This document shows, in pieces, positions 56,892-64,000 of a stretch of 64,000 nt of DNA (position 1 is the first letter of the stretch; each line of letters begins with the position of its first letter). The notes below the pieces were generated by a model that saw only the letters and a program-made list of their open reading frames with translations, ran no database searches and was not told the DNA's origin. The stretch is from Lactobacillus johnsonii. GTDB lineage: Bacteria; Bacillota; Bacilli; Lactobacillales; Lactobacillaceae. The DNA lies in the NCBI RefSeq assembly GCF_014058685.1, contig NZ_CP059055.1, positions 1,364,001 through 1,428,000 on the forward strand. The letters are read 5' to 3'. The position numbers were made by a program, and so were the translations under genes.

Positions 56892-57272
56892 TTATCTATG
56901 TTCATAGGTAATCCAGTCGCCTACCTTAAATTCTGGCATTTTTTCTTTAGAATCTTTTTCTAAATATATAGCATTAGTCATTGGCTTTTTTGGAACTTCA
57001 TCAGTAAATACTAAAGTAGCATGACCAATAGCTTGCATATTCATTTGAACCATTGGCCCAACATATAAGGCTAGATAAGTAGTACCATCAATTGTGATAG
57101 AATCGTCTTTTTTAAAGACAAATTTTTCTACTGGTGTTGCTGGATCGAACCCTTGTAATACAGCAACATCCCGCAACTTATCAGTAGCTTTATTATCAAA
57201 CAAAATTACGATGTTATCTGCTGGATCTAATGCTTCCGAACCAATAGCAGTAATTGTAGAATTCCATTTCAT
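56892..57272 (-). CDS. PTS glucitol/sorbitol-type EIIA domain protein (orphan)
   Basis: 126 residues from ATG 57272 (AGAGG upstream; a TTG three codons earlier is less likely). SEALDPADNIVILFDNKAT and IGHATLVFTD resemble the glucitol EIIA (GutA-type) family, in which GHATLVF holds conserved residues. No EIIB or EIIC gene is near, and the next gene is an AI-2E-family transporter. A regulatory role as a phosphate acceptor is possible. Divergent from the lactonase gene. Confidence 0.72.
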   Translation of the reverse strand: MKWNSTITAIGSEALDPADNIVILFDNKATDKLRDVAVLQGFDPATPVEKFVFKKDDSITIDGTTYLALYVGPMVQMNMQAIGHATLVFTDEVPKKPMTNAIYLEKDSKEKMPEFKVGDWITYEHR

Positions 57273-57411
57273 TTTTATCAACCTCTTTATTAAATTTTAC
57301 CATATCAACTTATTTATCCAATAACACTTAATTGCGATTGCCTATTCTTACTAAAAGGTAGAAAATAAATATGTTATGGAAAGTTTTTATCAGGAGGCTA
57401 ACATAAAAATT

Positions 57412-58434
57412 ATGAAAGTTTGGTTTGGTGGCTATACGAGCCATGACTCAAAAGGTATTTATACTGTTAATGTTGAAAATGATGGAACTGATATTAAACT
57501 AACTAATATTAAAAATACTGTTGAAGTTGAAAGACCAACGTATTTCCAATTAGTTGGTGATTTATTGTTTACTATCATCCAAAAAGGCGACCAAAGCGGT
57601 ATTGCTACCTATAGAATTAAAAATGGTGAAGCTGAAAAATTAGATACCTATTTTCACAAAGGAGCAGCTCCTTGCTACATCAGTGTTGATCCACAAAAGC
57701 ATTTAGTTTTCACTGCAAATTATCACTTAGCAACTATTAATGTGTTTTCTTACGACAAAAATGGAAAATTAACCTTCATTACTAACGACAAACATGAGGG
57801 TCATGGACCAAGAGTAGAACAAGATCAGGCTCACCCACATTTCTTCGATGAAACTCCTGCTGGTAATTTAGTTTCATGTGATTTAGGAATCGACGCTGTT
57901 GATTTTTATAAGTTAGACGATAACAGATTAAAACACCTAGCACGCTATCAAATGGAAAAAGGCTTTGGTACTCGGCACCTTACCTTTTCACCAGATGGTA
58001 AAACCATGTACATTGTTGGTGAATTATCTAGTCAGGTTAATGTTGCCCGTTTAAATGAAAACACTTGGGAATTTGAGGATATAGCAACATATAAGACTAT
58101 CCCGGATGATTTTACTGATCATAATGGAGCTGCTGCAATTCGAATTTCTAAAGATGGAAAATTTATTTATATTTCTAATCGTGGTCATGATTCAATTGCT
58201 GTCTTTAAAGTTTTAGATGATGGAAAACTAGAATTAGCCCAAAGAATTTCTGTCTTTGGTTCCTTCCCACGTGATTTTAACTGGGATAAAGCAGAAAAGT
58301 ACCTAGTTGTAGCTAATCAAAATACTAATAACGCAACTCTTTACCGTCGAAACTCTGAAACCGGTAATCTAACTCCAATTCAAAAAGACATTTCTGTTCC
58401 TGAAGCTACACGCGTATTATTTGAAGAAGATTAA
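57412..58434 (+). CDS. pgl: Lactonase family protein, likely 6-phosphogluconolactonase
   Basis: Seven-bladed beta-propeller lactonase of 340 residues, the YbhE/Pgl type that hydrolyses 6-phosphogluconolactone in the oxidative pentose phosphate route. FGGYTSHDSKGIY at the start, DQAHPHFFDETPAG, GTRHLTFSPDGKTMYIVGE and YISNRGHDSIAVF are typical repeats. ATG at 57412 with CAGGAGG upstream is chosen over the longer frame from 57376. Single-gene unit. Confidence 0.85.
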   Translation: MKVWFGGYTSHDSKGIYTVNVENDGTDIKLTNIKNTVEVERPTYFQLVGDLLFTIIQKGDQSGIATYRIKNGEAEKLDTYFHKGAAPCYISVDPQKHLVFTANYHLATINVFSYDKNGKLTFITNDKHEGHGPRVEQDQAHPHFFDETPAGNLVSCDLGIDAVDFYKLDDNRLKHLARYQMEKGFGTRHLTFSPDGKTMYIVGELSSQVNVARLNENTWEFEDIATYKTIPDDFTDHNGAAAIRISKDGKFIYISNRGHDSIAVFKVLDDGKLELAQRISVFGSFPRDFNWDKAEKYLVVANQNTNNATLYRRNSETGNLTPIQKDISVPEATRVLFEED

Positions 58435-58450
58435 ACTCATTCTATAAATT

Positions 58451-58476
58451 AAGCCATGAATATTCATGGCTTTTCT
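58451..58476 (+). terminator. Terminator of the lactonase gene
   Basis: Perfect palindrome of 22 bp, AAGCCATGAA-TA-TTCATGGCTT, followed by T-rich DNA. It also lies just ahead of the DUF2075 gene start. Confidence 0.8.
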
Positions 58477-58811
58477 TTATTTATTGGAAAAAGGATATAC
58501 AATATGCAAAATAATGCAGCTGATAAACTTTCACCTTTCACGAAATTAACAATAGAACAACAAAATCTAATTACTCAAATTATTTCTTTTACTAAACAAC
58601 ACATTAATCGGAACTTTCCCGCTGTTTTCACCATCTATGGCGAGGCTGGTACAGGAAAAAGCGTTGTTCTTTCTTCCCTGTTTTACCAAATACAAAAATT
58701 ACGTCATGATAAAACTAGTAGTATTTATCAAACTAACAATTATTTTCTTGTTAATCATCCAGAGATTTTGAAAGTTTATCGTCAAATTGCTGGAACTTTA
58801 CCTAACCTCTT

Positions 58812-58825
58812 AAAGAAAAATTTTC
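58812..58825. repeat. Target-site duplication, left copy (14 bp)
   Basis: AAAGAAAAATTTTC is repeated exactly at 60014-60027 on the other side of the element. It contains the palindrome GAAAA-A-TTTTC. Confidence 0.85.
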
Positions 58826-60013
58826 GCAAATTGCAATAATAAATTGAACACTTTTAGTTAAGCTGCTTGATAGATTAGATCTAATTCTCTTTCAAAGATT
58901 TCATCTGGTGTATGATAGGCCAGTATCTTTCTTGGCAAAGAATTGCACCAGGTTTCAATATTAATGATGTCTTGTAAAGAATAGTTAGCTATTGCTTCTC
59001 CCTTAGGAATGAATCTGCGAATAAGACCATTGTGTCTTTCAACTGTTCCCTTATCACAAGAAGTGTAAGGATGGGCATAGTAAACCAGTGTATTGGATAC
59101 TTTTTCTAGGTTGGAAAGATCTGCAAACTCTGAGCCATTATCAGTGGTAATGGTTTTAAAAATATCATTCCAATGTTCGCTGTATTGCCTTTGGAGTTCT
59201 TTAAAGGCCTGCATGACACTGACAGAAGTCTTGTCAGGAATACGAAGAATTAAAAACTCACGACTCATACGCTCAGATAAGGTTAGCAGTACCTCATCAT
59301 CTTTGCTCTTATGTCCGAGAACTAAATCGCATTCCCAATGACCGAATTCATTACGTTTATTGATCTCTTTAGGACGTTCTTCAATGCTTCTGCCAAGTTT
59401 TTTCTTATTTTTGCGAATACGATGAAGCTTAGTATTGCGTTTAAGCTTCTCTGGCAAGTCGTAATTATAAATTCCTAATAAGCCTTGATCAACGTAATTA
59501 TAAAGAGTTTTGGTGCAGACAACATCGCTGCTAGCGAATTCGCCAACAGCAGTAGCACGATTACTGCACACATCAAGCGACCAGCCATCTTTAAAAAAAT
59601 GCTTGTGGACATAGCGCATGAATTGAGCTTTCCTGAGAAAGTCTGATTTGCGCCCACAATTTTTACGATGAGCTTTATATGCATCATGCCCTTGAGTAGC
59701 CTTATATTTTTTGACTTTACCATGATACAGTTTTACAGTGCCACGCTTAACCTCATAGCTGATAGTAGAAGGAGAACAGTTAAGTTCACGGGCAATTGCA
59801 CGCAAAGAATAGCCATCTTTCAAACGCAATTGAATAATAACTCGCTCTTCAAATGATAAATGCTTGCCTTTAACGTGCTGGTTCATGGTAGAATGTAAAG
59901 AGTCCATTTTGACCTCCAATAGAAAGTTTTTGTGGTTATTAACATTCTATCAAACAGGTCCGAATGGACTTTTTATTTTTTATCAAGTGTTCAATTTAAT
60001 TTTACAATCAGCG
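58826..60013 (-). mobile_element. IS30-family insertion sequence
   Basis: 1188 bp between the two duplication copies. The ends are imperfect inverted repeats of 28 bp (58826-58853 and 59985-60012) sharing TAAATTGAACACTT and, further out, GC-N2-ATTG. One extra base separates the right repeat from the duplication. One transposase gene fills it. Several IS30 relatives choose palindromic targets, and the Mycoplasma IS1630 type makes long variable duplications, which fits this case. Confidence 0.88.
58858..59907 (-). CDS. IS30-family transposase
   Basis: DDE transposase of 349 residues from ATG 59907, which has GGAGG 5 nt upstream. The N-terminal helix-turn-helix (LSFEERVIIQLRLKDGYSLR, IARELNCSPSTISYEVKRG) binds DNA. 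The catalytic residues lie in HWECDLVLG (Asp), TTDNGSEF (Asp) and GTVERHNGLIRRF (Glu). The frame is intact, so the element may be active. It lies antisense to the interrupted gene. Confidence 0.95.
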   Translation of the reverse strand: MDSLHSTMNQHVKGKHLSFEERVIIQLRLKDGYSLRAIARELNCSPSTISYEVKRGTVKLYHGKVKKYKATQGHDAYKAHRKNCGRKSDFLRKAQFMRYVHKHFFKDGWSLDVCSNRATAVGEFASSDVVCTKTLYNYVDQGLLGIYNYDLPEKLKRNTKLHRIRKNKKKLGRSIEERPKEINKRNEFGHWECDLVLGHKSKDDEVLLTLSERMSREFLILRIPDKTSVSVMQAFKELQRQYSEHWNDIFKTITTDNGSEFADLSNLEKVSNTLVYYAHPYTSCDKGTVERHNGLIRRFIPKGEAIANYSLQDIINIETWCNSLPRKILAYHTPDEIFERELDLIYQAA

Positions 60014-60027
60014 AAAGAAAAATTTTC
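60014..60027. repeat. Target-site duplication, right copy (14 bp)
   Basis: Exact second copy of AAAGAAAAATTTTC. After it the interrupted gene resumes in the frame predicted by removing the element. Confidence 0.85.
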
Positions 60028-60933
60028 AAAGACCAACTACTTTTATTAATCAATTAGATAAGAAAAATGAACACGCTGATATTGTTATAATCGATGAAGC
60101 GCACTTACTTCTTTCTAAGCCAGATCATTACAATAATTTTTATCATGAAAATCAGTTAACTGAAATTATTAAAAGAAGCAAGGTAGTGATTTTAGTATTT
60201 GATCCATATCAAGTACTAAAAATGAAAACTCTTTGGACTAAAGATCGCCTAGAAAAAATTATCGATCCCTATCCTCATCAAAAATATCATTTAAAACATC
60301 AATTTAGGATGACTGCTTCTTCTGAATTACTTAGTTGGTTCAATTCATTTACTAAACATAAAATCATCGATCCTATCCCTACTAATGCTAATAGCAACTA
60401 TGACTTTCGTATTTTTGATAATGCCGAGAAAATGCGAAAGGAAATCGTTAAGCGCAACTGTGAAGTAGGATTAAGTCGAGTTCTTTCTACATCCGGCTAT
60501 CCTTCGACCTTAGATGGAGGCAAACATTACATCCAAGAAGGAAAATTCAAAATGCCATGGGACCAATATAACTACACTGCCACTCCTTGGGCTGAAATAC
60601 CAAAAACAATTGATGAGGTAGGCTCAATATATACTTGTCAGGGATTTGATTTAAACTATGCTGGTATTATTATCGGTCCGCCCATCAGCCAAATCCCCGG
60701 CACAAACAAAATCCGTGTTAATTTAGACAAAATAACTGATGTAGAAATGTTTAAAAAGAGAAAAGATTTATCTGATCCTCGTGAAATCAAAACTCTTGAA
60801 GAAGAAATGGTTCTTAATTCTTTAAATGTTTTATTTAAGCGGGGAATCAAAGGAACTTATCTTTATGCTCATGATCCCTTGCTTAGAAAAAGCTTAGTCT
60901 CTATGTTCAAGCAAGCAACACAAAAGACAAAAT

Positions 60934-60970
60934 AAAAGATTATGGTTTAAAACAAACCATAATCTTTTTT
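60934..60970. terminator. Bidirectional terminator between the split gene and oleate hydratase
   Basis: AAAAGATTATGGTTT / AAACCATAATCTTTT perfect 15-bp stem, loop AAAAC, T-run on the plus strand. It serves both convergent genes. Confidence 0.9.
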
Positions 60971-61002
60971 GTTAATTCTCATTCAAATAAATTGTTACAT
61001 CT

Positions 61003-62778
61003 TTAAATTAGATTTGCTTCTTCAAGCAATTCTTCAATCCATGTTCCCTTAATCTTTTTCATACCAGCTTTTACAGCTAACTTTTCCGGTAATGGCATTT
61101 CTTGGTCTGCTAATTTCTTTTTATCAGACATGTAATACATAGCACGAAGTAATTCCCGGATATCATAAACAGAACTCCAAACTTCTGGAACTCCTCGATC
61201 TACATTAAGTAGTGTATAAACAGATTCCATAGCTGTTCTAACTGAATATTCTGTAGTAAACACTGTATCTCTAGTAGGGCTTTCAGCAAAGTTACCAATA
61301 AATGCCAAATTTTTTGATCCTTCTGGTACAACAGCTGGCCGGTCACCATCATGACGAGGCATGAAGTAACTAGTAATATAAGGCATATATACCGGAACGG
61401 TGTTCATATTTTCTTCTGAAGATAATTCTTTAATTTCACTTTCTGGCACACCCAAATGATAAAGCATTTCTTCAGCAATTTCTTGTCCAGTACAGTCGAC
61501 TACCTTTTTCTTAATATAATTCCCCTCAGTATCTGAATACAAAGCATAGATCCAGACTACAATCTCATTTGGCTTTTGAGTTGGAAAATGAGGTTGACGG
61601 TGAATAGTAAAACTTAGACCCCAATTTGAATCTGTAACCGTAATAATTCCACCAGTATTTACTTTTCCATCATACAAACTACGTTTAGTCAATCTTTCAA
61701 AGTAAGGGGCTACTTTTTTATTCTTTAACGTTGTAGTTGCAGAAACAAACCATGATTTTTCAGGTAAATTTTCACTAAAGACATCAGGGTGACCAAATGC
61801 CGGATCTTGTTTAGCTAAGTTTTCCCATAACTTCCAAGATCCACCCTTAGCATGAGTAATTGGCGCAGGCGTAGTTTGGTTCCCATAAGTAGAGCTTTCA
61901 GTAATTGATCCATTAGTTACAAAGACAATGTCATCTTCAGTTAAATCAATATCTTCTTGCTTACCGTTCTTCTTCATCACAATCTTTTTAGCAACTTTTT
62001 CATTTCCTTCATGGTCAACTAATACATTTTCTACTTGAACACCATATTCAAATTTAACGCCATGGTCTTTTAGATATTTAAGTAGTGGCTTCACCATAGA
62101 ATCATATTGATCATATTTGTTAAACTTCAAGGCAGTAAAGTCAGGTAAACCATCAATATGGTGAATGAAACGCATACAATAACGTCTCATCTCTGCAAGA
62201 GAATGCCATTTTTCAAAAGCAAACATCGTTGACCAATAAGTCCAAAAATTAGTTTCAAAAAATTCAGGTGAAAACCATTCTTCAATTGTTTTTCCTTGAA
62301 GTTCAGATTCTGGTGTTAAAACTAACTTAACAATTTCACTAGCATGCGAACCCAATTGATATAGTCCATCTGTTGGCAATTCATTACCACGCTTATGAAT
62401 CAATCGACAATTCGAGGAGTTAGGATCCTCTTTATCAAGCCAGTAATATTCATCTAAGTAAGAAGCTCCTGGTATCCGCAATGATGGAACTGATCGATAC
62501 ATGTCCCACATACATTCAAAGTGGTCTTCCATTTCTCTACCACCTCGAACTACAAAACCAGCATTAGGCCGGTTAGTCCCATCTAGAGAGCCGCCCGCAA
62601 CATCCAATTCTTCTAAAATATGAATTTTATCACCAGACATCTTAGCATCTCGAACCAAAAAGAATGCTGCTGAAAGGCCCGCTAATCCACTACCGATTAT
62701 GTAAGCAGATTTCTTGTCTACACCAGCCGGCTTTTTAGTATCCGCAAAAGCTTCATAGTTTCCTTTTGAATAGTACAT
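61003..62778 (-). CDS. ohyA: Oleate hydratase (myosin-cross-reactive antigen family)
   Basis: FAD enzyme that adds water to the cis-9 double bond of oleic and linoleic acids to give 10-hydroxy fatty acids, which detoxifies free fatty acids in the gut. It has 591 residues. The dinucleotide loop [12 protein letters not shown] is at 29-40. [14 protein letters not shown], the [12 protein letters not shown] region and [12 protein letters not shown] with [20 protein letters not shown] are family signatures. ATG at 62778 follows AGAGGATC. Its promoter carries a cre-like site. Confidence 0.96.
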   Translation of the reverse strand: MYYSKGNYEAFADTKKPAGVDKKSAYIIGSGLAGLSAAFFLVRDAKMSGDKIHILEELDVAGGSLDGTNRPNAGFVVRGGREMEDHFECMWDMYRSVPSLRIPGASYLDEYYWLDKEDPNSSNCRLIHKRGNELPTDGLYQLGSHASEIVKLVLTPESELQGKTIEEWFSPEFFETNFWTYWSTMFAFEKWHSLAEMRRYCMRFIHHIDGLPDFTALKFNKYDQYDSMVKPLLKYLKDHGVKFEYGVQVENVLVDHEGNEKVAKKIVMKKNGKQEDIDLTEDDIVFVTNGSITESSTYGNQTTPAPITHAKGGSWKLWENLAKQDPAFGHPDVFSENLPEKSWFVSATTTLKNKKVAPYFERLTKRSLYDGKVNTGGIITVTDSNWGLSFTIHRQPHFPTQKPNEIVVWIYALYSDTEGNYIKKKVVDCTGQEIAEEMLYHLGVPESEIKELSSEENMNTVPVYMPYITSYFMPRHDGDRPAVVPEGSKNLAFIGNFAESPTRDTVFTTEYSVRTAMESVYTLLNVDRGVPEVWSSVYDIRELLRAMYYMSDKKKLADQEMPLPEKLAVKAGMKKIKGTWIEELLEEANLI

Positions 62779-62830
62779 ACAAGTGATCCTCTTTTCTATA
62801 TTTGAATAGTATTAACACTTCTTATATTTA

Positions 62831-62859
62831 ATTCTATGTAAAGCGGTTACACTAGTCAA
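62831..62859 (-). promoter_or_regulatory. Oleate hydratase promoter with cre-like palindrome in the spacer
   Basis: Minus-strand TTGACT (62854-62859), 17-bp spacer, TAGAAT (62831-62836). The pseudo-palindrome TGTAAAGCGGTTACA at 62837-62851 fills the spacer. It is one base longer than the standard 14-bp cre, so CcpA binding is plausible but not certain. Confidence 0.65.
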
Positions 62860-62877
62860 TCAATTTAGCTGTTATAT

Positions 62878-63777
62878 TTATAATTCATTACTTATCAAGT
62901 TCTTCCATAATATTTCCATATCAATAGGATCTGCTATTTCAATTTTTTGTCTTTTTTCTGAAAAAGGATCATCAAATTCAAGATAAAAACAATTTAACGC
63001 TTGTCGCTTAAAATTATCTTTAATTCCATACAAAGGATCACCGAACAAGGGATGTCCTAAATATTGCATGTGCACTCTAATTTGATGAGTTCGTCCAGTT
63101 AAAAGCTGTAATTCTATTAAGCTAGCACCTTTAACTTGATCTAAAACCCGATATTTTGTAACTGATCTTTGTCCGTTATTTACTACTCCGCGCTTAACTC
63201 CGGCATCTATTTTGCCAATTGGTGCATCAATAGTTCCTTGTCTTTGTGCTTCTTCAAAATTTCCATGCACAATTGCATGATATTTCTTAATAAACTCATT
63301 CTTTTCCATCTTACTAAAACGTGCATGCGCAACTGCGTTTTTTCCTACCAAAACTAATCCAGATGTATCTCGATCAAGTCTTGTGATCACATGTGGCTTA
63401 AGATCAGTTTGTTTTTGTTGTTGAAAATAGTGCAATAAACGATTTACTACTGCATCACTATCTTCATAGCGAGATGGAATTGACAAGATTCCGGCATCTT
63501 TATTAATAACTAAATAATCTTTTTGTTCAAAAACGATATTTAGCTTCTTAGACGAGGGCTTTAACCATTTATTTTCTTTTTCTTCTCCTAAAATAAAAAT
63601 TACTTCATCTCCAGCATGCAGCAAGTAGCTAGTATACCGGCGGTGATGATTCACTAGAACCATCCCACCATGATGCTGGCTATTAGTCAAAGCGCGTTTA
63701 GAAAAACCATTTTTTAACAAAAAACGCCCCAGTTTCTGAGGTGTTTTATTTTCAAATTTTAATTTAAAATATTGCAT
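62878..63777 (-). CDS. RluA-family pseudouridine synthase
   Basis: Converts uridine to pseudouridine in ribosomal RNA or tRNA. It has 299 residues. An S4-like N-terminus (PQKLGRFLLKNGFSKRAL) is followed by the catalytic domain, with Asp135 in RLDRDTSGLVLVGKN and HQIRVHMQYLGHPLFGD. It is closest in pattern to the RluA/RluD group, so the exact target base cannot be fixed. Its ATG overlaps the stop of the upstream gene as TAATG, so the two are coupled. Confidence 0.92.
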   Translation of the reverse strand: MQYFKLKFENKTPQKLGRFLLKNGFSKRALTNSQHHGGMVLVNHHRRYTSYLLHAGDEVIFILGEEKENKWLKPSSKKLNIVFEQKDYLVINKDAGILSIPSRYEDSDAVVNRLLHYFQQQKQTDLKPHVITRLDRDTSGLVLVGKNAVAHARFSKMEKNEFIKKYHAIVHGNFEEAQRQGTIDAPIGKIDAGVKRGVVNNGQRSVTKYRVLDQVKGASLIELQLLTGRTHQIRVHMQYLGHPLFGDPLYGIKDNFKRQALNCFYLEFDDPFSEKRQKIEIADPIDMEILWKNLISNEL

Positions 63778-64000
63778 TATTGTTTATCTTTAGGTTGGCC
63801 GATAAAAGCATCTTCTACACGATTCCAAAAATGAGTATGTTGATACTTATCGAAGCGAATAACATGTTGAGAAATACGGTACTCAATTTTTTTAATATGC
63901 TTGTGATTAAATTCATAACCATCAAATGTAACTACATAATGATCATCACTACCTGTTTCCGGCTTAATGGTGATCCATTCATCGGGTGCAATTACAATTG
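63777..64000 (-). CDS. Partial gene, product unknown (C-terminal part)
   Basis: The frame enters from the right edge and ends with TAA at 63777-63779. About 74 residues are visible, starting IVIAPDEWITIKPETGSDD and ending IGQPKDKQ, with mixed charge and no membrane segment. I do not recognise a family. It is probably co-transcribed with the pseudouridine synthase through the TAATG overlap. Confidence 0.7.
   Translation of the reverse strand, partial: IVIAPDEWITIKPETGSDDHYVVTFDGYEFNHKHIKKIEYRISQHVIRFDKYQHTHFWNRVEDAFIGQPKDKQ

Larger units (their letters stand above)
58504..60935 (+). pseudogene. DUF2075 P-loop ATPase/helicase-like gene, split by an IS30-family element
   Basis: The left part (58504-58825) encodes Walker A in YGEAGTGKSVVLSS. 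The right part (60028-60935) encodes Walker B VIIDEAHLL, HQFRMTASSELL and the C-terminal VGSIYTCQGFDLNYAGIIIG motif. Removing 58826-60013 and one copy of the 14-bp duplication restores a continuous 409-residue frame (KKNF-QRPTTFIN at the join). The start ATG 58504 follows AAAAGGAT. As it stands, translation ends in the IS after 111 residues. DUF2075 proteins look like DNA/RNA helicases and are often associated with defence or nucleic-acid metabolism; the role here is unknown. Confidence 0.9.

Noticed and set aside
58839..60000. Shorter IS boundaries at the TAAATTGAACACTT repeats with a tiny duplication
   Set aside because: Outer bases still match between the two ends, and only the 58826-60013 boundaries plus the 14-bp duplication restore the interrupted reading frame.

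Overview
This window looks like the chromosome of a Lactobacillus of the L. johnsonii / L. gasseri group. The evidence is the low GC content, strong AGGAGG ribosome-binding sites, typical Firmicute gene orders (rapZ-glmR-whiA; hprK-lgt-gpsA-trxB; ftsK-ymfFHI-rodZ-pgsA-recA-rny), a LacS permease with a fused EIIA domain, a heterodimeric LacLM beta-galactosidase and an LPXTG surface protein of the SEC10/PgrA type. The species is inferred from general resemblance, not from a search.

Layout. 1-1756: 3' part of the glycolytic unit cggR-gap (minus) with a structured leader. 1823-4265: tRNA-Arg(CCG), an APC amino-acid permease and clpP under a CIRCE operator (plus). 4266-7134: rapZ-glmR-whiA. 7243-12729: a DUF308 membrane protein and the uvrB-uvrA repair operon with an SOS box. 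12828-14552: phosphoglucomutase. 14679-27684: a complete lactose/galactose locus. galK-galT-galM and lacS-GH42 beta-galactosidase run leftward, lacR sits in the middle, and lacL-lacM-galE run rightward. Lactose enters by LacS, is split by GH2 (LacLM) and GH42 enzymes, and galactose goes through the Leloir pathway (GalM, GalK, GalT, GalE) and Pgm to glucose-6-phosphate. LacR-like palindromes and cre (CcpA) sites sit at the promoters. 27812-31742: an accessory block (RNase H-like protein, small membrane protein, 989-residue LPXTG coiled-coil protein) bracketed by two near-identical terminators.

31912-40357: housekeeping genes trxB, gpsA, lgt, hprK, a small membrane protein, prfB (programmed +1 frameshift), secA and hpf. 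40439-42375: comFC and a comFA whose proper N-terminus carries a nonsense codon. 42418-48951: yigZ, tagO, rny, recA (SOS box), pgsA and rodZ. 49010-57272: ymfI, ymfH, ymfF, ftsK, a DUF1149 gene, trmL, an AI-2E-family exporter and an orphan glucitol-type EIIA. 57412-60935: a lactonase and a DUF2075 ATPase gene split by an IS30-family element with a 14-bp target duplication. 61003-64000: oleate hydratase, an RluA-type pseudouridine synthase and the end of an unidentified gene.

Carbon control recurs across the window. HPr kinase is encoded here, LacS carries an EIIA domain that HPr can phosphorylate, and cre-like sites lie at lacS, lacL, galK, hpf, the LPXTG gene and oleate hydratase. The most interesting single signal is a run of nine G in the promoter spacer of the LPXTG surface-protein gene, which suggests phase-variable transcription. 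Next are the IS30 insertion with its long palindromic duplication, the comFA nonsense codon, the RNase H protein with Lys in place of a catalytic Glu, and the intrinsic hairpin between the SOS promoter and the start of uvrB.
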